The translations under genes were made by a program, and so were the position numbers. Shown here in pieces: positions 47,901 to 59,900 of a DNA stretch of 64,000 nucleotides (position 1 is the stretch's first letter; the number at the start of each line of letters is the position of its first letter). This stretch comes from Choristoneura fumiferana (taxonomy: Eukaryota > Arthropoda > Insecta > Lepidoptera > Tortricidae), in assembly GCF_025370935.1 (NCBI RefSeq), contig NC_133496.1, positions 1,722,203 to 1,786,202 of the forward strand, in the 5' to 3' direction. The notes beneath the pieces are model-generated. The model saw nothing but the letters and a program-made list of their open reading frames with translations, ran no database searches and had not been told where the DNA came from.

Positions 47901-50900
47901 ATGAGCAAAAAAAAACACGTATGGAACGTCAACCATTATGGACGATATTACATAACAACATCGGTTAGCAGATACAGTCATTTAGTATCTTTGGGTACGA
48001 AACCCTATAACAAATAGGATGTGCGAATATAGAATGAATAGTTGTGTGTTGCCATACTAAAATTGTTTTTAAATTCACTTTTTTGTTAAAGTTGACTGAC
48101 TATAAGTAGTACACGCATAATATACTTTTTAATTAAATTTAAGCACATATGTTGAAAGTAAGTACTTATTTCAAAATAATTAGAGGAAAAAAGGAAATCT
48201 ACGAATAAAAGTCAGGATAAAAGGGTCAATAATAGTTACCATACGGCAAAAATCCTTTACTTATATCATTGTCTGCTTGTAAAAAAGATATACAGTGATG
48301 AGAAAAAATGTATTCTTAAGAATATAAGGAGTAGCAATGCAAAGAGGTCGGAAATATCATTGTAACTGTCACATTCTCGAACATAGCAATAATTTTGTAT
48401 GAACAATTTGTGTCTTTCATTTTTTTCTGAGGAGGAGGCGGAAGTGTTAAAAGCACCGCGCCGTGTCGTGTCATAAAATATTATTATTACTCAATATTAC
48501 CTATTACAAAAGTATGACACCGTGCAGTTTTCGAGACTTACTGCAATATTGTCTTACGTGCATTGGATTACGATATGTTAGTTTTTATTACTGGCAATGG
48601 TTCAGAAATAAATCATTTTGTGATAAAATAAATTTAAATGACGGATAATTATTACTGCACACAAAATTTGGGCAATCGCTAGAGAACCATCCGATTCGAA
48701 ACTGGTTTCTTTCCTCTTTTTTTGCTACAAATAATTATGGACGTTTAAAAAAATTAACATTCATTATTTTATTTTAACACACACACACACACAATGGCAC
48801 GAGGGTTGCGTGGAAAATTTTTTATAATTCGAAGTTTTTACGAATAGTTACTTATTAGGTCAAGTTATTGACCAAGGTTTGATCGAGGTTTGACCACAAC
48901 CCTCCGATTGCGAAAATTGACCTTACAAAAATGCTTAATTATTCCGCCTCCTTTGTCATCTGTCTATAATAATACCTGCTAAATTAACAGTATATTGGAT
49001 CTATGGTTGCTGATCATACCAGTGATGGGCGTGTACCCTCGGCGGCCACCGGCGGGCCCGATGCGGGCGGTGAAGTTGGTGAGGCCGGCCAGCACGCGCG
49101 GCGGCCACGGCGCCGGGCCCTCCGCGTCCAGCTCCGCCAGGCCCAAGCACGTGTTGTCATTCTAGAATAACGGAAGGATTACGTCATAAGAAATAAATCT
49201 AAATTTTGAAAATAAAAAAGCAATTCAATGGTGTGTGTAAAGTTCCCAGTCCGCACTGGACCCACGTGGGAACTACGGCCCAAACCCTCTCATCAGAGGA
49301 GGCCTGTGCCCAGCAGTGGGACGTATATAGGCTGGGATGATGATGATGATGAATAAAAATACAAATATTTTGTTCTACATACCTATACATAAAAAGGCCG
49401 TCAAGGGCATTTTTACGTGTAGCATTTTACACTAGCAGCGAACATTTTTAACGCGAGCGTTTTCAAATAGATTCCGTAAAAGGTCGATTAATTACTTTGT
49501 AATATTTGGAAATGAAATTTCGAGTTGTTACATAAAAAATACTTTTACGCTGTGTGAAGAGCCGTCCAAATTTCGGGATTTTACATCCACCGTAGATAAA
49601 AGAAGCAGTCTACCTATTTATTATTCCGAGATCTTGCTATCAACATACCAAATCTATTCAGCCGTTTTAGAGTAAACAAGCAATCAATACACTTGTAAAG
49701 TTTCACATTTATAATATTAGTTGTATTACCTGAGCACCAAAGTCCAGCTGAACGTCATTCCTAGTGGTGTCCATGAAGGAATGTGCGTTGGCCTCATAGC
49801 GCGAGTTGAGAGGTCCGAAGGCAGCGATCACCGACTGAGACCGCGACGTGAGCACCTCCTTGTCCTTCTGAGACTCTTTGGCGGCTAGTGGTCGGCGGTA
49901 CGTGATGGTTGTCACACCGTTCTTCTGTTGACCTGATACTGGAACACACGGATTATTTTTAACTAGCTTACGCCGACGTCAAAGAATCAAAAATTACAGC
50001 TGTCTAGCGCTGATAGTCTCTGAGCAAAGCCGCGGACGGACAGACAGACCGACAGACAGATGTGAAATAAACCCGGATAACTCACGTCATAAATCAAGTT
50101 TAGCTGGACTAATCCGTAGCCCTTCCTCCAGGAGCACACACCACGGCAGCGGCTGCAATATGCGCACTGCGCGCCATCGCTTTTCTTGAGCAAGTGCTCC
50201 GGACGAAGGGTCACCAAATTAGCTCGGAACACGTCGAACGAAACGCGATTCAAAACGTGAGCTATCCGTGCTTATTACACTATCAAATATTTAATAGTTA
50301 CCAAGTGCCCAAGATAAGGGAATTGATATACTTTTAAGTTTTAATACGTCGCGCACGGGCTCTTTGTTTCACGGGTCTGAAATTGTTGAAGATACTTACC
50401 TAGAACAGCGTCGTTGCTGCCTCCCAGCCGCAGGTCGGGGCACACTCCGCGCTCGCCGTCGCACTGTGCCAAGTGCGTTATGGTGTAGTCCGCTACTCGG
50501 GGCTGTTTAATCCTGGAGAGTTGATTTTGTTTAAGTAATAGTACCTAGGCGACCGAGCTTTGCTCGGGCTAAAACTCGTTAATAAGCGTTTTCCCAGAGA
50601 TAAGACCAAAGTAGATCGATTTGTCATCCCCGAAAACCCCGATGTATCAAATTTCATCGAAAACTTTGGAGTCGTTTCCGAAATCCCCGAAATATATACA
50701 AGAATGGCGCGTTTAAAGGTATAAAGTATAGATTTAATTTTATTTGTGAAAAAAATGGCACAATATAAAAAATTAAGGAAAATAAAACAAACTAAACTTT
50801 AGTCAGAAAATATGCCAGTGTTAAATATTTCATTTAACCCTTTACCAGGCCCCTTAGAACTAGCGTGTCTTCATACGTACTTTATATACTGTTACAACCG

Positions 50901-53900
50901 TATTTAACGCCTTGTAAAAAATGTATTTACGAAAGTCGGAGATATTCCTTTAAACCAGAAATAAAAATGTGGGTTACGGTTATCCCATCGCCTGTCTAAG
51001 TAATTAACTGTCATACTCGATTTTGTCTTATTATATTCTTGATCAGGCGAAGGGATATATTCCTCCCACATCTTATTCTTCAGGGAAAGTCTTTAAAAGG
51101 AGATTTTACAGCTAGGTACATGAATTCGCTCTAAGTTGAACACAAAAACAGCTTTATTACTTACGGGAGTTTTTATGACACGACAAGACAATTTACCGGG
51201 CCATGGGAAGAATAGCTCCCGCACAGTTAAACTCTAATAAGGCCATGGGATAATGTCAACCCACATCCTAATTTTGGTCATACACAAAAATGCATGAATA
51301 TTTAGCAATGTTTAAGATTACATTACCTTTCAACACTCAAAATCTATAAAATATCAAAAAATTGTTCGATCTATGTACTTCTGTTTCATAGAAATTAAGG
51401 AAAGTGTTCCAATTTCTCCGTAGTTTACTGAAATTAGAGTTCAAGTGAATCTAAACGGCTGCCAAAGATATATTACGCGATTAAGAAGCGTGTTGTGAAT
51501 GAAGATAATAAAATACTATTTTCAGGGATCGACAAAATATTTTGTAAGAGGTTTGGAGTTAAAACCTGACTACGGTAGCCGATATAAGATGTGGGAGGAA
51601 TATATCCCTTCGCCTGGTAAAGGGTTAATATTATATGATATTGCGTGTCCCATCTTGTGTCTTGCATCACGCGTGATTGTGGTCAAACACAAGCCTATTT
51701 CTATATAAAAAAGAATTATGGAAACAGCGTTTGAATATGCCTATAATATATTTCTTACTGAGATACGGAAGGCTATTCTATTCGAACCTTTGCCAGATAA
51801 TTTTAGTTTTAACCTAATAAAAAAAAACTTACGCATGCGCATTACGAACGCGCCATTTTTGTAAAAATTTGCGTTTTGTTTTTATTTTTCAATTTTGTGT
51901 TATTAATTGCCTATTTTCTCACAAATGTATTAAAAAACGTATGTATGTATGTATGTATGTAAACTCTTTATTGCACTTAAAATAAAAATACAAATACACA
52001 GAGAGGAGAACAAAGGCGAGCTTATCCCTAAAAAAGGAGCTCTTCCAGCTAACCTAGTTAGGAAAAAACATTTGGTTATATAGAGGATAAGCAGACAGTG
52101 AAAACCTCGTATGATATGATACACGGTTGGCAAGGTTGCGGCTCGGGTTTATCACTCGTCAACTCATTTGTAAAACCTTACTTACCAACCTCATATCACA
52201 AATAACTTTTTTCATAGGTTACCTGTTATCCCAGTAAGCCACAACCACATCGGCCCCCAGCATGGCAGCGCGCCCTTCTGCTCCGGAGATCCCAAACGCC
52301 ATGTACTGCTCCCGCCTCAACCGGGCAGACAGCGTTATCTGTACTTGATCCCCCTGGAAATGTTGGGACGATTAGGATCTTGCAAAAAAGATCGTTCAGT
52401 GGTCGGCAAGTGATGTTAGGCTGCTTTTATTAATTTCTTCAATAATGCCTTTGGAAAAACTAACTGGTATTTTCTAGCTTCACGTTAAATTTATTAAGAA
52501 ATAAAAGGTATACTTTGTTCTTGTTCAAATTACGATCTATTTTAGCAAGACTGAGTAGCAAACAAACAAAATTACTTGTATAGTTTTACTTCGTAAACCT
52601 TTTCTCGCCTCTGTGGTACTTATACCACCTTTATTTAAAGGTCATAATTATATTTTTTTTTTGTGGGTAACATTTTAGACTCGTCTAAACAAAATAACGT
52701 GGGGTATTTTATTTAGTATATATAGTTAGAGGTGCCAGCATACTAGTATGAGCAACTTTAGGAGTGATCTTGAAGTGATTGATATAATTGACCATATAAA
52801 CGGATTTATTGCTAAAAAAACCAACGCATTTACAAACAATTTTTTTACCTTAAGATTTCACTGCAGACCAATCGCTTGGATGTGGAAAGATATCATCTAA
52901 TTATTTTCAATGGCAAAATTCAAAATAAAATATTAAGCTTTTAAACAGACGTCTTTGCATGCATGAAAAATATTGCAAAGAGTTTTATATTACATGCATT
53001 AAAAATTAAAACTAGAAATTGTTCTTGAAAATGATTTTTTTTTAATTACCTGCAATTCCCATCGAACTTGTAACCTTTTGTCTAGAATTTCTTTGCAATT
53101 ATTACTTGCGCTTGCAGGCGTCTGAGATGTTGTCGAACTTGTCTGTAATATTAAATTTACAATTAAAAAATACCTAACTCTAAAATATAGGTACAATAAA
53201 AATTAAAATTAGTTTACTTCTCCGTTTCGAATAATCCTTTACGCTAAGAATGAATACAAATATAAACAGATAATATTCCAAGAAAAAATAAAGAATAATA
53301 CTTACAGGGTTATACCACCAAGCAGGCTGTTAAAACAAATAAATCCAATCCCATTATGGTAGGCAAAAAGAAACAAAGCATTTTCGTTAATAAGAGAAAA
53401 CATTTATTGGGTTAAGACACTGGCAACATTAGTAGCTTTGGTAGAATTCAGTCTTGTAAGTTGGTACAATTTTCGCAAAGATAAAAAATACACATGGGCC
53501 GGCTGCGCTACGACCAACTCACTATCACTTACTTATATCACTGGTGAAAGTATCACACTTTAATATTAAAGGTCATTGTGTATTAATGTTGTAACCATGT
53601 ATTTTTTATCTTCTCGCACTCAAAGAAGGCGACTGTTGTTTTGAAAATATGTAAATAATATATATAAAAAAAATATATATCAATAAATTAAATATGAAGT
53701 AAGTACGTGCCTATTATTTCGGATAAGTATCTTTCATTGGTTTTATTGTAAGACTAGCCGAATTGTGTAAACTATAAGTACTACACCCTGAATATTGTAA
53801 GTAATTAACCTTGAACTAATTATTCATAAAAATTACAAACGATCTTAGACTACTTAAATTATATTATTTTGTCTGTGGCAAACACAGAGTAGGTAGGTAC

Positions 53901-56900
53901 ATTGAATTTATAGCTGGCTAAGAAGTGGCTAAGGCACAGAATAACTAATAGTCATACCTATAGTAGTAAGCTAAGCTAAGGCCAGCATTTCATTTGTGTT
54001 ACTAACTATTAAGGGGTAGATAAGTATTCATGTACCTACTTACTACTAAAGCACAACAGGAATAACGTGGTTGGCTGGATTTTATTCTAGATTTTTTAGT
54101 TTCCTTCCTGATATTTAATTAAAACCAATGAAACCAATCCGAATACTGTGCTGGTTGTACATAAGGTTGTTTTTTAATAATTAATTTCTGTGGTTTCACA
54201 GTAGTTGTTCGACGGTTGGGAGTCTTTTTCCTTTTTCCCTGAAAAGTTTATTGAAAATAGGTAAATAATTAGTCCATGCTGCGCTGAAAATAATTAGTAA
54301 GAAAAATAGAAGGTTGTCCGAGCTGCTTGTTAAAAAAAACATAAATGAAAGCCGAAAATGCACGCTTATATCAATTAAATGAAAATCTATTTATTTCATT
54401 TTTCTTAAACACATATGTTGTTAGTTTGACTTGTAAGTGTTAGTTATAGGTTCAATAAATAAATAAATAGGGAGTTCACCACAGAATGACACTACTGAGG
54501 GCATGTACTGTTCTAGTTTTCCACAATGTGTCATGTAGACACAGTCCAGCCTGCCCGCGATCATTGACGTGTTCAATAATCAATCATAATCATAATCTGC
54601 CCCATCTTTGCCCCATCCCTTATTTAAAGTGATCTTAGTCTGCCCCATCCCCTTGTTACCTTATTATTACGATCCTTACAAATTTAATTCGATCTATATT
54701 GATCTTTTTTAACCCCCGACGCAAAAAGAGGGGTGTTATAAGTTTGACCGCTGTGTGTCTGTCTGTGGCACCGTAGCTCTTAAACGGGTGGACCGATTTG
54801 AATGCGATTTTTTTATTTGAAAGCAGGTTTTCTAGCGATGGTTCTTAAACATATTATTATTATTATTCTTAAGAAGCCTATAGAGGTGTCCCACTGCTGG
54901 GCAAAGGTCTCCCCCATGTTCTTAGAATGTTTCATCAAAATCGGTTCAACCGTTTTTGAGATATTAAACTTTGAAGTGACAAAGTCGGGGGTTTTCCAAC
55001 TTTTTGTTGGTTAGGTTAGTTGTATAACCTATCCCGTTACTTATTATAGTGATCTAAGTCTGCCCCAGGCATCCCCTTATTATCTTATTATTAAGGGTCC
55101 TTACGGATATACTTCGACCTAACCCACAGCCCACAGGTATCATTTGTGTATAACTCACCCCCTTACAGTGATCTTCGTCTGACCCATCCCCTTTTTTTCG
55201 TCGGTATCTTCATTTCTGCAGGTCGTGGTCATGTTTTTCTATCTTCGGCAGCCATTAGTGCCTTTGTAACAGCCAGGCCCGTGAGATACTTCACTAGGAC
55301 CACGTGGTATTTTCCCGTCGACCTTGCCTACCACATCAGGGTTTCCCATCCCCTTATTACCCTATTATTAGGGGTATTTACGGATACACTTCACCCATTG
55401 GGATCTTTTGTGTACAAGTCATCCCCTTACTTACAGTGACCTTACTCTGCCCCATCCCTTTACTCACAGTGGTCTTAGTCTGCCCCAGCGCCGGTGTTAT
55501 GTCCAAGTCATCCCCTTACTTACAGTGACCTTACTCTGCCCCATCCCTTTACTCACAGTGATCTTACTCTGCCCCATCCCTTTACTCACAGTGGTCTTAG
55601 TCTGCCCCAGCGCCGGTGTTATGTCCAAGTCATCCCCTTACTTACAGTGACCTTACTCTGCCCCATCCCTTTACTCACAGTGATCTTACTCTGCCCCATC
55701 CCTTTACTCACAGTGATCTTAGTCTGCCCCAGCGCCGGTGGTATGTCGAAGTCATCCCCTTACTTACAGTGACCTTACTCTGCCCCATCCCTTTACTCAC
55801 AGTGATCTTAGTCTGCCCCAGCGCCGGTGGTACGTCCAAATCCTTAGGGATGTAGACGTGGCCGAAGTTGTGCCGGTACTCCACACACCAGACCGCGAGC
55901 CAGTCGACGTCATAAGCTGTCAGCTTGCCTGGCAGCTGGATCTCAATGTCCTCCCCTTGGTAGCCTCGGAGGGGGTTCAAGGAGCCGCTCTCGCTTGGCA
56001 CCTGGAATGGTTGGAGGTTATGTGTTAATGTTACTGAGTGTTGAGGATCTTACGGGTCGATCAGCTTCGGAATTCTTGCGCTCCTTTCTCCTTTCTTTCT
56101 AGCCTGCCTATAGTGAGGTCTAGGGTGCAACTCGGGCAGAATGATTCTTTTTATTTAAATATAAATAATTAATTTATTGTGTCTTCGTTACGATAGGTTT
56201 ACAAAAGTGAAAAATTAGTGAGAATGACTCGATACAGTTTAAAAGTGGAGCTTATAAAGCACCAGGGGGGGAGAGGGGCAGCAGGGCCGCGGCGTGCGCG
56301 GCGCTTGCTGCTTTATCGACTTGCGTTCCTTGTTACGTCCGTTGATAGTACATTGCGTACTCTGCTAGATGGCGCTGCGATGCGATGCGATGCGTTAACA
56401 TACCGCCGGCCTTGGAAGACTCGACTTCCAACGACCTCACACGTTGCTGGGCACGTCTACGCTGTCAGATGATTGCACTGGCAGCGGGCAGATCTTCGAA
56501 AACGTCATCTGGATTGTTCCCGTTGCCGTTCGTATTTCAGCTGCACGCGATACGCCGTCCTTTCCTGAATATGTCCGCACGATTCGACCGAGACGCCATT
56601 TCAAGGGTGGCAAATTGTCTTCCATTATTAAAACGAGCATATTTTCTTGTAGGCTCGATGTGTTCGCCTTCCACTTAGTACGTGTCTGCATTTCCGAAAC
56701 ATATTTCTTTGACCAGCGCCTCCAGAAGTGCTGCCGCATCTGCTCGTCTCTGTCATAGCGCAGCAGGCGATGGGGAACAGCCTCCGTCAGGTCTTCACAG
56801 GCGGGCGCGGTCAGAGGCCTTCCTATGAGGAAATGAGCAGGAGTGAGGGGAGTCAGGTCATAAGGATCATAAGGATCGGTAGAAAGGGGCGACATGGGAC

Positions 56901-59900
56901 GGCTAGTAAGTACAGCTTCGATAGAAGTTAAAACAGTTGTGAATTCTTCGAACGTCAATCGAGCGTTGCCTATAATTCTACGGAAATGATGTTTACAATT
57001 GCGTATCCCTGATTACCACAGACCACCAGTGAGGACTATAGGGTAAAATGAGCCTAAATTTAATACTGACGATGAAAATTATTTCTGTGCTCCTACTAGA
57101 TTTTTACCATTATCAGAATGAATTTCTGATGGTTTACCACGACGTGCAATAAATCGTTTTAATGCTAAAATGTAATCATGTGTTGAAAGACTACAAACTA
57201 ATTCCAAATGCACGGCGCGCGTCACGAAACAAACAAACAAACAAACAAATGTAACCTTTCACCAATGCACTACCACGTCCTTTACGGTTTAAAATCCATA
57301 CAGAGCCGGCATAATCGACACCGCAATACATAAACGGATAACCTGGATGCAATCGTTCAGCGGGCAAGTTACCCATAATCGGAGCTAAAGTGTTACCTTT
57401 CATACGTGTACAAGTAACGCACTGCCTCACTATTTTCCTAGCAAGATTTCTACCGCCTATTGGCCACCAACACTCGCGCACTGTACTTAATAATAACTGC
57501 GGGCCGGCATGTAGTAGCCGCTTATGTTTGTCTCTAAACAATAACAAAGTGAAACGATGTTTGCTGCACAATAATACTGGATATTTTTTACTGTAACTAA
57601 ATTCACTCGCATTGGACAATCTACCATCGACTCTAATCACTTTATTTTCGTCCATAAATACGTGAAGTCCCGAAATATTACAGTTCCGCTTAACGGGGAT
57701 AGGTAAATTATTGTCTAACGCGGAATATAAGTGCGAAAACATTTGTTTTTGTGCAATGGTAATAAGCGTGCACTTGGATGCGCGGAGCTCGTCAACTGAG
57801 AGAGAACCGGTTTGGCGGGGCTGTTTACGCTGCGCTCGGGCATTTGTTATGAATCTAAGTAAATAGGCATAAATTCTTTTTAATTTGTTAAAACTCGAAT
57901 ATCTATTGAAAATATTGAAATCAAATAGGGCGTTATCTACGTTGGTTAATGCGGCGGTTTGAGACTTAAGTTCTGGTAGCTCGCGCTCCACGGAAATGCA
58001 ACCGTTTTTAACTAAATTTTCATATTTATTTTGTAGGAATAACGGTCCGTACCACCACAAATGACTTTTACTTAGCGCGTTCAATTCCAGACCTCTAGAT
58101 ACAAAATCTGCCGGGTTTTCTTTACCGTTCACATGGTACCAAACTGAGTCACCGGTTAGCTCATTGATTTCTGTAACTCTGTTTTGCACAAACTGTTTAA
58201 GGAGGTGCGGAGACATTCGTAACCAACCGATAACTATTGTGGAATCCGTCCAAAAATAAACACGATCAAATTTTAACCTGAGGGATTGTATAATTTTGTT
58301 ATAAAGTCTCGCACCAGTTAATGCACCACAGAGCTCCAGTCTAGGAATGCTAACGGCTTTTAATGGAGCTACCTTACTTTTAGCGCAGAGTAATTTCACC
58401 GATACTAACGAATTTTCATCATAAGTACGGACATAGGCGCATGTACCAAACGCGACTTGGGATGCGTCCGTAAATATGTGAAGTTCCGTATGTTGTGTGT
58501 GTTCACTTCGTGCAAAACGCGGAACTCGTATATTTTGTAAACAATCTAATGTCTGAATAAAATTATTCCAAGTACTAATTACGTCTTTAGGTACGGGGTC
58601 GTCCCAACCGATTTTACATAGCCACAATTTTTGAATCATCATTTTTGAAATAATAACTGCTGGTGCTAATAAACCGAGTGGATCATAAATTTGAGATATA
58701 ACCGATAACATTACCCGTTTTGTTAAGTTAGACGTTTTGGCGATTTCTGTTGTGAAGCGTAGGTAACTCATCACTGTTACACAACCAACCTAACCCGAGA
58801 GTTTTATTTTGTTTATGTTCACCTAAACATAATTCTTTGGAATCGATCGATGTCACGTCGTAATTAAACGTCCATTTTCTGAGTGGAAAACAACCGGAAT
58901 GTAGAACTTGAGAGATCTTCTCGCAAGTATTAAACAGCACTTCGGCGTTATCTGCACCGGTAATTAGATCATCGACATAGAAATCTTCGGTTATTATTTT
59001 TGAGACCTCAGGATCATCACAGCATCGTGCTAGCTCTCTAAGGCAACGCATGCTGAGATAAGGCGCCGAAGAAGTGCCATAAGTCACGGTGTTGAGCTGG
59101 TAAGTATCTAATTTGTGTGAGGGATGATCTCGCCAAAGAATCAGCTGTAGGTTTCGCTGGTCCGACTGTACAAGTATTTGTCTGAACATTTTCTCAACGT
59201 CTGCACATGCTACGTACTTATACTGTCGGAACCGCAATAAAATCGAAAAAATATCATTTTGAAGTATAGGACCCGTATACTGAATGTCATTAAGTGACTT
59301 ATTAGTACTCGTTTTCACACTACCGTTAAATACAACGCGTAGGCGCGTCGTTGTACTTTCGCGGAGTACGCCGTGGTGCGTGAATACAAAATAAGGCGCA
59401 TCAAAAGTTTCAATACGAGTCATGTGACCTAACTCGATATATTCGTGTAAAAATTCACTGTATAATTTTTTATACAGCGGTAAACGTTCGAATTTACGTT
59501 CTAAATTTTTAAATCGCGTTTCAGCTATTTTGTACGAGTCTCCGAGTGAAGTCGCTGGTTCTCGGAGAGGTAGTCGTACACAGAATCTACCGTCTTTATC
59601 GCGTACAGTCGTCGTACGAAAAATCTCTTCGCATTTAAGCTCATCTGTTGTGAGCGGTTTAATAATTATTTTAGGTACCTCTTCTAGTTCCCAAAATTTT
59701 CTCATACGCATATCTAACGAATCTGAATCTAACGTTTGATTGAAGTTACATTGAACCTCATTTTTCATATGAATTTCTCCAATGCTACCTGATATTAACC
59801 AACCTAATTTAGAGTTTAGTAAATAAGGTCCGCATGTCAATCGAATTCTTTCTCCATCTAGCAATTCCCAGAATTTATCCGCGCCTATCAAAACGTCTAT

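Noticed and set aside
55146..55855. Plus-strand frames rich in SHPLTYSDLTLPHPF repeats
   Set aside because: Generated by the tandem repeat, antisense to the real exon; no start context or homology.
56385..56958. Plus-strand open frames over the BEL/Pao 3' part
   Set aside because: Antisense to integrase sequence on the minus strand.
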